Positions 5,994 through 12,955 of a DNA stretch of 24,712 nt are shown piece by piece. Position 1 is the stretch's first letter; every line of letters begins with the position of its first letter. The notes beneath the pieces were generated by a model. That model was not told the origin of the DNA. It saw nothing but the letters and a program-made list of their open reading frames with translations, and made no database searches. The position numbers were made by a program, and so were the translations under genes. Origin of the DNA: a virus; the IMG/VR virus record IMGVR_UViG_3300002350_000002, positions 1-24,712 of that record; one strand, 5' to 3'.

Positions 5994-6461
5994 ATGTATA
6001 AGGTTAGATTTCATTTAGCAAAGGGCGAGAACTATATGAAGTGGCAGATTACTGGCGATGCTTCACCCAATAAGCCAAGTGGCAAGCCATTCTATTGCGA
6101 ACCCTCTACTGTGTGTATACAGATGATTAATGCCAAGTTGGTCAATCATGTGGCTACAGCTACAAAGATCAAATGTGGGGCGAATAAGACTGTCTGTGCA
6201 TGGGTAGAGTGTGAGAACCTAGTTATCTACAGAGATGATACTGTTGGCGGGAAAAAGAACATTGACTATGTAGATAAAACTTTCCCTAAAACTCATATGC
6301 AATTGTCATACAATCCAAGAATTGCACCAAACTGGGTGGGGCATAATGGCACAAACATGGATAAGCAAGATAATCTAAATATATATACATCTGGAAGAAA
6401 GTTGTTTTACACATCGTCTTCTATTAAGTGTACTAATTCAATTGAACCAAGTTGTATTTAA
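5994..6461 (+). CDS. Hypothetical protein, 155 aa
   Basis: Start 5994 is preferred over ATG 5988 because GGGAG (5983-5987) touches the latter and sits 6 nt from the former. The protein is beta-rich and has several Cys, including an AWVECENLVIYRDD segment. Similar C-xx-[LI]-x-[IV]-[YF] segments occur in the 6474 and 8026 products, a possible diverged family. Function unknown. Confidence 0.7.
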   Translation: MYKVRFHLAKGENYMKWQITGDASPNKPSGKPFYCEPSTVCIQMINAKLVNHVATATKIKCGANKTVCAWVECENLVIYRDDTVGGKKNIDYVDKTFPKTHMQLSYNPRIAPNWVGHNGTNMDKQDNLNIYTSGRKLFYTSSSIKCTNSIEPSCI

Positions 6462-6473
6462 GGAGAATTAAAC

Positions 6474-6908
6474 ATGATTACATTCACAAAAGAATATAGC
6501 GGTATAACTAATACATATAGGTATAAGATTACAACCTTGAAAAAGGATGGACTCATAAGAACCGATTGGATGGACATGGAAGATGTCTACATCAAACTTA
6601 TAGGCATTGAATCATGCAAAGAAGAAAAAAGGCTTGAGAAAAGAAAACCAGAATATAACTTCACCACTCCATACCAGTATGTAATTACTTGCAGACATAT
6701 ATTTGTATTTGTGCATGGTAGAAATGAGAAGGAAGACAATAAGATTGCGATCATGAAAAGATCCTTTCCACATATTCCTTTTCTAAATGATGTTGATCCA
6801 AAGGATATGAAGAAAGCAAGTTACTGGCACTATAGTGATCGAATTTATATACACGATGGAAAATTCTATAATTATAAATATGCAATTATGCAAAAATATA
6901 TTCCCTAA
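6474..6908 (+). CDS. Hypothetical protein, 144 aa
   Basis: AAGGAGA precedes the ATG. The chain is basic and beta-rich with an YVITCRHIFVFVHGRN segment comparable to one in the 5994 product, and an aromatic C-terminus (YIHDGKFYNYKYAIMQKY). Its TAA (6906-6908) belongs to E12. No recognised family. Confidence 0.7.
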   Translation: MITFTKEYSGITNTYRYKITTLKKDGLIRTDWMDMEDVYIKLIGIESCKEEKRLEKRKPEYNFTTPYQYVITCRHIFVFVHGRNEKEDNKIAIMKRSFPHIPFLNDVDPKDMKKASYWHYSDRIYIHDGKFYNYKYAIMQKYIP

Positions 6909-6932
6909 ATAAAAGTGATGATCAAACGAATA
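6905..6932 (+). promoter_or_regulatory. Promoter-like element E12
   Basis: Perfect CTAAATAA and CGAATA boxes, 14 nt apart. It supplies the stop of the upstream gene and drives the six-gene unit 6961-8328. Confidence 0.85.
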
Positions 6933-6960
6933 AGTATGTATACCAACAAGGAGAATTAAA

Positions 6961-7296
6961 ATGAGTAAATTTGTAAGTGGATGTAAAGTTGTTTGTGAGT
7001 TTTCTAATGGTAAAGCAGGGATTGCTGTGCTTAAAGAAAAAATGAAAGCTTTGAGTGGTGGGTTTCAATGGATTGTTAGTGGCCATGAAGGAGTGGTTAA
7101 TATCTTTCTTGAAAAGAATATTTTTAAGATAAGTAACGGAAAAATAAAGATTGGTGATTACGCATACAATCCTATTTCAAGTTATGTGACTCTTATCGAG
7201 GAAGATGCCGATCTTATTTATGTAAATGATAATTACTACAAAGTTCAAGATTATAAAAAACCAAAGGAGAATAGTTATGAAAGTAATAACACTTAA
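6961..7296 (+). CDS. Hypothetical protein, 111 aa
   Basis: CAAGGAGAATTAAA precedes the ATG. The protein looks all-beta, with Gly/Val/Ile-rich strands and a charged C-terminus (KKPKENSYESNNT). It overlaps the next gene by 20 nt. Family unknown. Confidence 0.65.
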   Translation: MSKFVSGCKVVCEFSNGKAGIAVLKEKMKALSGGFQWIVSGHEGVVNIFLEKNIFKISNGKIKIGDYAYNPISSYVTLIEEDADLIYVNDNYYKVQDYKKPKENSYESNNT

Positions 7297-7453
7297 CGAG
7301 TGCTTGCACTACATGGAATCTATTGGATATAGGCTAGATGCGAGAGGACTGGGCGTTTTTATCTTTCGGCAAGAAAATAGAGAACTAACCTTAACATTGA
7401 GTGAACTAAGAGCAAAATTTAACAAGGAGAATAACAATGAACGATCAATTTAA
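7277..7453 (+). CDS. Hypothetical protein, 58 aa
   Basis: The start at 7277 follows AAGGAGA; upstream in-frame codons lie deep in the previous gene. The protein includes CLHYMESIGYRLDARGLGVF, resembling a compact helix-strand fold, and LTLSELRAKF. The DNA for the latter (7397-7410) shares 14 identical bases with the leader hairpin at 8373-8386. It carries the next ribosome site in its 3' end and overlaps the next gene by 17 nt. Confidence 0.65.
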   Translation: MKVITLNECLHYMESIGYRLDARGLGVFIFRQENRELTLTLSELRAKFNKENNNERSI

Positions 7454-7667
7454 AGAAAAGAAAGAAAAGCTTAAAGGTATGCTTCAGACTTTGCATGATT
7501 CATGTACAAATGGCGATTATGAATATTTTGAACCATCTAAAGAAGGCTTTTCTGCTATGGCTGAAAATGTGCAAGAGATAGTCACATTACTTGGAAAAAC
7601 ATATATGTATATGTATATGTTAAACATTAAGTTTAAAACATACACAGAAGTAGAAACAAATGAATGA
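7437..7667 (+). CDS. Duplicated small protein, copy A, 76 aa
   Basis: It starts MNDQFKEKKEKLKGMLQTLH and is a tandem paralogue of the next gene; both proteins and DNA are very similar over the first 55 codons. Copy A differs near the C-terminus, where a short ATATGT repeat encodes MYMYMYM. A charged helical protein of unknown function. It overlaps copy B by 8 nt. Confidence 0.75.
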   Translation: MNDQFKEKKEKLKGMLQTLHDSCTNGDYEYFEPSKEGFSAMAENVQEIVTLLGKTYMYMYMLNIKFKTYTEVETNE

Positions 7668-7863
7668 TCAATTTAGAGAAAAGAAAGAAAAACTTAAAGG
7701 TATGCTCCAAACTTTGCACGATTCATGCAGAGAAGGAGAGTATGGATTTTGGGATGGGTCTAAAGAAGGCTTTGCTTCTATGGCTGAGAATGTCGAAGAT
7801 ATAGCCACACTATTAAATCTTAAGATTAAAGAAACATATAAGGGAGTAGAAACAAATGAATGA
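7660..7863 (+). CDS. Duplicated small protein, copy B, 67 aa
   Basis: Paralogue of the preceding gene, offset by 223 bp. Both share LKGMLQTLHDSC, SKEGF, MAENV and the ending VETNE. It lacks the Met/Tyr repeat of copy A. The sequence AGTAGAAACAAATGAATGAT occurs at the end of both copies, so the junctions look like duplication boundaries. Probably one protein family under dosage or functional divergence. Confidence 0.75.
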   Translation: MNDQFREKKEKLKGMLQTLHDSCREGEYGFWDGSKEGFASMAENVEDIATLLNLKIKETYKGVETNE

Positions 7864-8026
7864 TTTAACTGTAAATGTACAACTAACACCAGATGAGATA
7901 TCCATGATAGCTAATAGCTTAAGCTATGAACTTAGTGCGGTTACCAACAAAGATTTAGATTCTTCGTACAAAAAAGAATTGAAAAAACTTTATGAAAGAT
8001 TAACTACTCTTGAGGATGAAATATAA
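7856..8026 (+). CDS. Hypothetical acidic helical protein, 56 aa
   Basis: The ATG at 7856 overlaps the previous gene by 8 nt and starts MNDL, the same junction sequence that begins copy B. The remaining sequence is unrelated. The C-terminal half (YKKELKKLYERLTTLEDEI) is a probable coiled coil. Its stop shares a base with the next ATG (TAATG). Function unknown. Confidence 0.6.
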   Translation: MNDLTVNVQLTPDEISMIANSLSYELSAVTNKDLDSSYKKELKKLYERLTTLEDEI

Positions 8027-8328
8027 TGGTAGAAATCAAACAGGTAGGAAACCAATGGAGAATCAGAAGGGAAGAAGTAGGCAAAGGTTATGCTTATAGG
8101 GATATAGATAAGGTATATCTGCATATACTTAGGGGCAGAATGAATGAGCATGGCGTTATCAATTGTGCTGATCTGTATATCTATGTGGATGGACATAACC
8201 CTGTTGATGATAAGCACATACGGAGTTTTAAGACTGGTGCTACCTATCTAAATTTAGCTGTACCAAACAATGAGCTTTACTACAGTATGTATACAGTTAA
8301 AGATCAAGTTTTTGGAAATAATTACTAA
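8026..8328 (+). CDS. Hypothetical protein, 100 aa
   Basis: It starts at the TAATG junction, so translation is probably coupled. Basic N-terminus, then NCADLYIYVDGHNPVDDKH, similar in layout to segments in the 5994 and 6474 products. Beta-rich. Its TAA (8326-8328) belongs to E13. Family unknown. Confidence 0.65.
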   Translation: MVEIKQVGNQWRIRREEVGKGYAYRDIDKVYLHILRGRMNEHGVINCADLYIYVDGHNPVDDKHIRSFKTGATYLNLAVPNNELYYSMYTVKDQVFGNNY

Positions 8329-8352
8329 ATATTTTGGGGCGTTAAGCGAATA
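8325..8352 (+). promoter_or_regulatory. Promoter-like element E13
   Basis: CTAAATAT, 14 nt, CGAATA. It supplies the upstream stop and leads into a leader with an 11-bp hairpin before the 8430 gene. Confidence 0.8.
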
Positions 8353-8376
8353 GATAGTTAAGGGAAACGGCTTTGA

Positions 8377-8403
8377 GTGAACTAAGGGCGTTCCTTAGTT
8401 CAC
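8377..8403 (+). promoter_or_regulatory. 11-bp hairpin in the 5' UTR of the 8430 gene
   Basis: GTGAACTAAGG and CCTTAGTTCAC pair perfectly around a GCGTT loop. It lies between E13 and the AAGGAG of the next gene, so it is transcribed into the leader. It may be an RNA control element or an operator. Confidence 0.6.
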
Positions 8404-8429
8404 GATGCTGGACTAACAAGGAGATTACT

Positions 8430-8702
8430 ATGAGCAACAGTAAGTTTACGAGAGATGAAAAAACCAATTTGTTAATGGCATGGGATATCTTTGCCTTGCG
8501 TGAAGATTTAAAAAAGAATGACTATCAAATGATTTGTGGCATCCTGAGAGGCGAGGGATACCAACAGTACGACAACATGACCGAAGAAGATTTCGATAAT
8601 GAGTTTTATGAAAAATATGATGAACAAATTAAATATTCTACAAAAATCCTTCAGTTAGCCCATGTGTTGAATGGTGAACCAATTAATTTACTAAAAGTTT
8701 AA
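8430..8702 (+). CDS. Hypothetical acidic protein, 90 aa
   Basis: Start 8430 follows CAAGGAGA; the longer frame from 8373 would include the leader hairpin and is rejected. The protein is acidic (MTEEDFDNEFYEKYDEQ), helical and without a membrane segment. Family unknown. Confidence 0.7.
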   Translation: MSNSKFTRDEKTNLLMAWDIFALREDLKKNDYQMICGILRGEGYQQYDNMTEEDFDNEFYEKYDEQIKYSTKILQLAHVLNGEPINLLKV

Positions 8703-8715
8703 CAAGGAGAGTAAT

Positions 8716-8886
8716 ATGAGATTATCGCTTAAGTACGAAGAAAAGTTAAAAAAAGATAAGTTCCTTGCTGTATTAGACATTGGCGTTATATCTACAGAGA
8801 TATGCAGACTTAAGAATCTGCTTAGATCAATTGGCGTTAGTACAGAAGAAAAAAGTCTTGAAAAATTAAGATTGTGGAAAGACTAA
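8716..8886 (+). CDS. Hypothetical basic protein, 56 aa
   Basis: CAAGGAGAG precedes the ATG. The protein is basic and amphipathic (YEEKLKKDKF, then EICRLKNLLRS). Second gene of the E13 unit; its TAA (8884-8886) is in E14. No recognised family. Confidence 0.6.
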   Translation: MRLSLKYEEKLKKDKFLAVLDIGVISTEICRLKNLLRSIGVSTEEKSLEKLRLWKD

Positions 8887-8910
8887 ATAAAAATGTGTGT
8901 TGGGCGAATA
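8883..8910 (+). promoter_or_regulatory. Promoter-like element E14
   Basis: Perfect CTAAATAA and CGAATA boxes, 14 nt apart. It supplies the upstream stop and drives 8949-10113. Confidence 0.85.
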
Positions 8911-8948
8911 AGTAAATAGGGATAACAATACTTAACAAGGAGAGTAAC

Positions 8949-9320
8949 ATGGCACATGATGAAAAGTTGTATGAGAAGTGCGTAAAGATTTATGAGCAAG
9001 ATGGGCAAGATGCAGTAATAGCTTATTGCACTAAGATTGATCATAAGACATGGGGCAGATGCGAACCATGTGATTATGATGAAAGCCCAATCATGGATGA
9101 TAACTTCATGACTTGTCTTGTGTGTGGGCATTCTACCTATCACGACAATGAAAATAAAACAGTATCATTATCAGTATTGCAATTAAAAACATTGCTTGAG
9201 GCAACCAATTACTTTTTGGATGCACTTGAAGATGACGAAGAAACAGAATTTCAAACAGATAAGTATGCTGTTGCAAAAATAAATCAAATTTTAGAAATGG
9301 CGGTAAAAAATGACAGATAA
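8949..9320 (+). CDS. Zinc-ribbon-like protein, 123 aa
   Basis: Four cysteines in two CxxC pairs (C38-C41 in RCEPC and C56-C59 in CLVCGH) form a probable zinc ribbon in the middle of the chain. An acidic helical C-terminal half follows (LEATNYFLDALEDDEETEF). AAGGAGAG precedes the ATG. Zinc ribbons serve in nucleic-acid or protein binding; the specific role is unknown. It overlaps the next gene by 11 nt. Confidence 0.7.
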   Translation: MAHDEKLYEKCVKIYEQDGQDAVIAYCTKIDHKTWGRCEPCDYDESPIMDDNFMTCLVCGHSTYHDNENKTVSLSVLQLKTLLEATNYFLDALEDDEETEFQTDKYAVAKINQILEMAVKNDR

Positions 9321-9696
9321 TAAACAATACGACTGGAAGCTTTGCTTTAGTGATGGTGGTAATGGTCATAGCTTATGGCTTGACAGAATTACCAATAGGT
9401 ATGCAATCAAAGATCGGTCTGGAAGAAGACCTCAGTTTACAGATGATGGTGTTCTTTGGGTAGGAAATGGCTCTGCAATCGTTCAAATCAGCAGCGATAA
9501 GCTTTATGTTGCCTTTAGGGTAGAGTCAGAAAGAAATGGGGGAAGTGCTGGTTGGTGTTGGTGCATATTAGATTTTGGTATTCGTGTGGCTAAAGAGCTT
9601 GGTATGGAAATTGTATTAAATGAACAACTTAAGAAACTTGAACCTCTGTTTTGTCTTACCAGCAGTAAAGGAGTTTGTGATGAAATTAACCGATAG
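9310..9696 (+). CDS. Hypothetical protein, 128 aa
   Basis: A beta-rich protein with many Trp and Gly (GNGHSLWLDRITNRYAIKDR, then AGWCWCILDF). It ends near SSKGVCDEINR. No motif recognised. It overlaps the 3' gene by 17 nt and contains that gene's AAAGGAG. Confidence 0.65.
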   Translation: MTDNKQYDWKLCFSDGGNGHSLWLDRITNRYAIKDRSGRRPQFTDDGVLWVGNGSAIVQISSDKLYVAFRVESERNGGSAGWCWCILDFGIRVAKELGMEIVLNEQLKKLEPLFCLTSSKGVCDEINR

Positions 9697-9856
9697 GCAG
9701 CGTGAAATTATAAGGGTCACCCTCAGTTATTGCTTGGCTAACTATGACGAGCTTAATGAATGTTTATATCCAGAGGAAGATAACAATGAGGTTGAAATAC
9801 AATACTCTGAGATTGAACAGATATTAAATCTAATTGAACATAAGGAGATAGCATGA
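9680..9856 (+). CDS. Hypothetical acidic protein, 58 aa
   Basis: The start at 9680 (AAAGGAGTTTGTG upstream) is preferred over an earlier frame at 9620. It begins MKLTDRQREIIRVTLSYCL, then becomes acidic. Helical, no known family. A 4-bp ATGA overlap links it to the next gene. Confidence 0.65.
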   Translation: MKLTDRQREIIRVTLSYCLANYDELNECLYPEEDNNEVEIQYSEIEQILNLIEHKEIA

Positions 9857-10113
9857 AAAAAGAACAAAAGTCTTATATCTATACCGTTAGTCCTGACGGT
9901 GTGTCCTTATGGTTATACTCTAAGGCATCAAGAAGAGTTAACAATGAAGTAAATGTATATCTACAAGGGGATGATGCAGCTTTATTTCTTAAAGAAGTAA
10001 AAGAGACTGAAGATGTTTGGGCATACAGTACAGATATGACAAAAGATATCCTAAAGAGAAATTTTGAGAGTATAGAAGGCCATGTTTCTTATATTATTTC
10101 TCAATATTTCTAA
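9853..10113 (+). CDS. Hypothetical protein, 86 aa
   Basis: Translationally coupled to the previous gene by ATGA, with AAGGAGA upstream. A mixed alpha/beta protein with an N-terminal strand-rich part (SYIYTVSPDGVSLWLYS). Last gene of the E14 unit; its TAA (10111-10113) is part of E15. No recognised family. Confidence 0.65.
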   Translation: MKKEQKSYIYTVSPDGVSLWLYSKASRRVNNEVNVYLQGDDAALFLKEVKETEDVWAYSTDMTKDILKRNFESIEGHVSYIISQYF

Positions 10114-10137
10114 ATAAAATCGATTGTAAAACGAATA
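10110..10137 (+). promoter_or_regulatory. Promoter-like element E15
   Basis: Perfect CTAAATAA and CGAATA boxes, 14 nt apart. It drives 10188-11572 and probably the tRNA. Confidence 0.85.
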
Positions 10138-10187
10138 AGTAAGTATGGGGATTTAACACACAGTATTAAATATACAAGGAGAGTGAA

Positions 10188-10550
10188 ATGATAGAAGAAC
10201 ATGAACAAGAATATAGTGAACAGTATGAAGATGGTTTTAAAACAGTATTGAAGTTCTTTTCTGCTGAAAATGAAAAGCAATGCGAAAGAAACTTATACAA
10301 GTACACAAGTTGTGGTGCTTGGATCGAATTTAAAGATTGGGGAATTAGACTTGGTTCTATCGTAGAAGGTTCAGACGAAGGAACTGATGTATTTGAACTT
10401 AAGTATGACGAAGACTTCTCAGAAGAATCTATTCAAAAAGCGATAAATCAGATTGAAGAACAAGCAGATTCAATCTGGAAGTATGCAAATGAAATTGGTG
10501 AAGATGGACAGACTGATGAGGAAAATGGGATTGATTTCCCAACTTTATAA
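10188..10550 (+). CDS. Hypothetical acidic protein, 120 aa
   Basis: A very acidic chain. The core TSCGAWIEFKDWGIRLGSIVEGSDEGTD followed by a helix (SIQKAINQIEEQADSIWKYANE) resembles short phage proteins I have seen with a GSIVEGSD motif; that is a memory-based hint, not a database match. AAGGAGAG precedes the ATG. First gene of the E15 unit. Confidence 0.65.
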   Translation: MIEEHEQEYSEQYEDGFKTVLKFFSAENEKQCERNLYKYTSCGAWIEFKDWGIRLGSIVEGSDEGTDVFELKYDEDFSEESIQKAINQIEEQADSIWKYANEIGEDGQTDEENGIDFPTL

Positions 10551-10560
10551 GGAGAGTAAC

Positions 10561-10839
10561 ATGGATCGCAGAAAATGGACTCACAAGGTTACAAAGATTA
10601 GTAAATATGGATGGATGGATGGCAAATGGTTGCGAACTCCGTCATGGACTGGCACTCTTGATGAGTGCATAGATAAGGCTCGCAAGATGGCAGATTTACA
10701 CAATGCTAATGGTGAAGTCTTTACCATTAAAGTTTTGCCAAGAAAAAAGGGTGAAGCTGTACTGAAAATACACAGTATAAACACCAAAGAGAGAGAACCA
10801 AGAATAATGAATGCACATGAACAAGATCACTACATTTAA
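10561..10839 (+). CDS. Hypothetical basic protein, 92 aa
   Basis: The start at 10561 follows AAGGAGAG 10 nt after the preceding stop. A basic, Trp-rich N-terminus (MDRRKWTHKVTKISKYGWMD), then a helix (LDECIDKARKMADLHNANG) and a basic strand region. No known family. Confidence 0.65.
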   Translation: MDRRKWTHKVTKISKYGWMDGKWLRTPSWTGTLDECIDKARKMADLHNANGEVFTIKVLPRKKGEAVLKIHSINTKEREPRIMNAHEQDHYI

Positions 10840-10849
10840 GGAGAATAAC

Positions 10850-11131
10850 ATGATTAAAACTAGAGATAAATTGTTGGCAGATGTAAAGAAGTTTGTATCT
10901 AAATATTGTGATACTGCTGTCTATACGCAAGAAGAATGGCAAAAGAAAGAAAGCCAATGTCATTTCGGTGAGGTGGTATTTGTCGCAGAAGGTGAGCTTT
11001 ATTACGCCCTAAATGGTCAGCATGGGCGAAAAGAAAAAGATGCAATCATTAAGATAGCTAGGAAACACCAATGCTACATTGAAAAAGGTTTTGATTGGTC
11101 GTGGCACTTTTGTGGTGTGGAAGGATTATAA
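10850..11131 (+). CDS. Hypothetical protein, 93 aa
   Basis: The start at 10850 follows AAGGAGA. N-terminal charged helix, then a beta region (HFGEVVFVAEGELYYALNG) and a Lys-rich helix, ending in an aromatic segment (FDWSWHFCGVEGL). Function unknown. The next start lies 1 nt after its stop. Confidence 0.65.
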   Translation: MIKTRDKLLADVKKFVSKYCDTAVYTQEEWQKKESQCHFGEVVFVAEGELYYALNGQHGRKEKDAIIKIARKHQCYIEKGFDWSWHFCGVEGL

Positions 11132-11132
11132 A

Positions 11133-11363
11133 ATGGATTACACACATAAAATATCTAATCTTGGAGATGGCTATCCGTATGAAGGAGAGATCATCGTAGA
11201 TAATGACAAGAATACTTTAAGATGTATTAGCGTATCAAACATTCATTTAGAGCGATGGGAAAGAAACTGGGTATATGCTCTATGCGAAACAGTAGCTTTG
11301 CCCTTTCATAGAAAATCTATTGAAAAACTTTACGATGTAAGGAGTATTAAATGTCAAAAGTAA
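11133..11363 (+). CDS. Hypothetical protein, 76 aa
   Basis: The ATG at 11133 is preceded by GGAAGGATT, a moderate ribosome site. The protein is beta-like at its N-terminus (GYPYEGEIIVDNDKNTLRCI) with a Trp/Arg-rich middle (LERWERNW). It overlaps the next gene by 13 nt. No recognised family. Confidence 0.6.
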   Translation: MDYTHKISNLGDGYPYEGEIIVDNDKNTLRCISVSNIHLERWERNWVYALCETVALPFHRKSIEKLYDVRSIKCQK

Positions 11364-11572
11364 AAATGATTTTAGACTTGGACTTTAACAAGCTGCAAGA
11401 TATTAAAGCTAAGATTTTAAGTCTTGCTCTTAGGATTGACCTTGGGTCACATCTATCTACAGAAGAAAGAGAAGCAATAGATTCTACAGTTAAACTAATA
11501 GATATGATTCAAGATCAAGCAATTGATAACACAGGAAATAATTACACAGTTAAACAGGTATATGGATCATAG
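11351..11572 (+). CDS. Hypothetical helical protein, 73 aa
   Basis: It starts at 11351 with GTAAGGAG upstream. Amphipathic helices (FNKLQDIKAKILSLALRI, then STEEREAIDSTVKLIDMI). No motif. It ends 6 nt before the tRNA, so the tRNA probably lies on the same transcript. Confidence 0.65.
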   Translation: MSKVKMILDLDFNKLQDIKAKILSLALRIDLGSHLSTEEREAIDSTVKLIDMIQDQAIDNTGNNYTVKQVYGS

Positions 11573-11578
11573 TTATAT

Positions 11579-11653
11579 GGAATCGTAGCTCAATCTGGTT
11601 AGAGCAAATTTCTCATAAAAATTCGGTTGCTGGTTCAAATCCAGCCGATTCCA
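11579..11653 (+). tRNA. tRNA with CAU anticodon (Met, or lysidine-type Ile2)
   Basis: A complete cloverleaf is visible. Acceptor GGAATCG / CGATTCC is 7 bp with no mismatch, the D stem is GCTC/GAGC, and the anticodon stem AATTT/AAATT encloses loop CTCATAA with anticodon CAT at 11614-11616. The T stem is GCTGG/CCAGC with loop TTCAAAT, and the discriminator is A. CCA is not encoded. The paired first position and the A/U-only anticodon stem exclude a normal bacterial initiator. Elongator Met and Ile2 (AUA-reading after lysidine modification) cannot be separated by eye; an A/T-rich genome would gain most from Ile2. E16 starts at the very next base. Confidence 0.93.
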
Positions 11654-11681
11654 CTAAATAAATTGGTCTGTCATGCGAATA
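11654..11681 (+). promoter_or_regulatory. Promoter-like element E16
   Basis: Perfect CTAAATAA and CGAATA boxes, 14 nt apart, starting at the base after the tRNA discriminator. It drives the nine-gene unit 11757-13756. Confidence 0.85.
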
Positions 11682-11756
11682 AGTATATGTAAGGCTGGCA
11701 GAGATATAGATAAGCTTTAGGTTTATATTAAAGGCAAACTATAACAAGGAGAGTAA

Positions 11757-11912
11757 ATGATAATTGATATTTTTGTAAAAAAACCTGATGGTTCTTGGGC
11801 TTTTCAATGTTGTCATTCTCAATCTAAAACTTGTAGAGAAGCAAAGAAAGTCTTCTTACAAATGAACCCAAATTTTAATAAAAATAATGTTAGAGCAAAG
11901 GAGAACAAATGA
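11757..11912 (+). CDS. Hypothetical basic protein, 51 aa
   Basis: The ATG at 11757 follows CAAGGAGAG. Basic, with three Cys (CC at about 18-19 and one near 26) and an SWAFQCCHSQSK segment. No recognised fold. A 4-bp ATGA overlap with the next gene, whose ribosome site AAGGAGA is in its last codons. Confidence 0.6.
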   Translation: MIIDIFVKKPDGSWAFQCCHSQSKTCREAKKVFLQMNPNFNKNNVRAKENK

Positions 11913-12064
11913 TTAATGAAAAAGACATTGAAGGTTTTGTAAAGTTAAACAGGTGGGATCTTGCTCATCTTGCCATTAAACATAACGAGGAAGAACTAAG
12001 TAAGCTGCGTGAAGAAGTAAAGTCTTTGCGTGAACAATTACAATTACTCAAGGAGATCAAATGA
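11909..12064 (+). CDS. Coiled-coil micro-protein, 51 aa
   Basis: AAAGGAGA precedes the ATG. Residues 27-51 form a clear leucine-heptad coiled coil (EEELSKLREEVKSLREQL), so it is probably an oligomerising peptide. The next gene overlaps by 4 bp. Confidence 0.65.
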   Translation: MINEKDIEGFVKLNRWDLAHLAIKHNEEELSKLREEVKSLREQLQLLKEIK

Positions 12065-12147
12065 ACAAAGATGCGATGACTTTTATTCTGATATGTGCTT
12101 GTATAATTGGTTTTATCAAAGGTATATTTCCAAGTGGAGGTGATTAA
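12061..12147 (+). CDS. Single-span membrane micro-protein, 28 aa
   Basis: Starts in an ATGA overlap with CAAGGAGAT upstream. Residues 6-24 are a hydrophobic span (MTFILICACIIGFIKGIF) ending PSGGD, so it probably inserts in the membrane. Such peptides are common in phage early regions and near lysis genes; no specific role can be assigned. It ends at a TAATG junction with the next gene. Confidence 0.55.
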   Translation: MNKDAMTFILICACIIGFIKGIFPSGGD

Positions 12148-12389
12148 TGACAAAATATAAAGAGAACGATGTGGTTGTTTGCAGAACGCCAGAAAATAAC
12201 TTTGCGATTTACACTTTGTATAAACCTGTGAAGATTTATAAGAAGTGGTTAGCGACAGGTGCAGATAAGAACCTCTATCGGATACATGAAGATGATATTT
12301 TAGATAAAGATGATCGAGACAATGTTCTAGAGCTAACTAGTTATATTAAAGCCTTATCTGAATATCTATTTAGAAGTAAGGTTTATTAA
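12147..12389 (+). CDS. Hypothetical protein, 80 aa
   Basis: It starts at the TAATG junction. Short beta strands at the N-terminus (ENDVVVCRTPENNFAIYTLY), a basic middle, then an acidic helix (DDILDKDDRDNVLEL). The overall layout suggests a small SH3-like barrel, but this is a guess. Family unknown. Confidence 0.65.
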   Translation: MTKYKENDVVVCRTPENNFAIYTLYKPVKIYKKWLATGADKNLYRIHEDDILDKDDRDNVLELTSYIKALSEYLFRSKVY

Positions 12390-12401
12390 AGGAGAATAAT
12401 C

Positions 12402-12698
12402 ATGAGATATACACAGGGTGAGTGGTCATTTGACCCAAATGAGTCAGAATTTTCGGATAAACACTATGTTTTTTGCCCTGCTGGTAAAACAATTTGTAGC
12501 ATTTTTGGGCCACATGATGATCCAGAAGATGAGGCAAATGGAAATGCTTTACTTATTGCAGCAGCACCGAATATGCTCAATGCACTCGAAACTATATTCG
12601 GGATGTCCTCAGTACTTCCAGATGATAAATATTTTCGTGAGTTTGCGGTAGGTATGTGCCAAAACGCCATAAAAAAAGCAACAGGAGAACAAGCATGA
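12402..12698 (+). CDS. Phage-type protein with an AAAPNML motif, 98 aa
   Basis: Contains NALLIAAAPNMLNALE (about 48-63). An ANAxLIAAAPEL(L)xAL segment of this kind is typical of small phage and prophage proteins of unknown function, so I assign it there. The N-terminal part is acidic/aromatic with two Cys. AAGGAGA precedes the ATG. It ends in an ATGA overlap with the next gene. Confidence 0.7.
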   Translation: MRYTQGEWSFDPNESEFSDKHYVFCPAGKTICSIFGPHDDPEDEANGNALLIAAAPNMLNALETIFGMSSVLPDDKYFREFAVGMCQNAIKKATGEQA

Positions 12699-12955
12699 CC
12701 CACGAAGATCTTGACAAACTTATAAATGATCCCAAAACATGGGTGGTAAAGGAGTTTAATAATATTAGTAATATATATCTACATCTTGAACAGATTGAAA
12801 TATTAATTGAGTCTACCACAGCATTACTTAGACAAAAACACAATGATAGTCTTCATTTTAAAGACTTTGAGAACACCAGAAAGTCTATAGAAGAAATCAA
12901 TACTGTGCGAGATATATTGTTTGCAGCAGAAGAAAGAGAAAGGAGCAGAAACTAA
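12695..12955 (+). CDS. Hypothetical helical protein, 86 aa
   Basis: The start at 12695 overlaps the previous stop (ATGA) with ACAGGAGA upstream. Long charged helices (LEQIEILIESTTALLRQKH, then TRKSIEEINTVRDILFAAEE) suggest a coiled coil. Its stop shares a base with the next start. Confidence 0.65.
   Translation: MTHEDLDKLINDPKTWVVKEFNNISNIYLHLEQIEILIESTTALLRQKHNDSLHFKDFENTRKSIEEINTVRDILFAAEERERSRN

Noticed and set aside
6181-6186. CGAATA inside the 5994 gene
   Set aside because: No left box at the required spacing. The same applies to CGAATA at 4822 and 12568.
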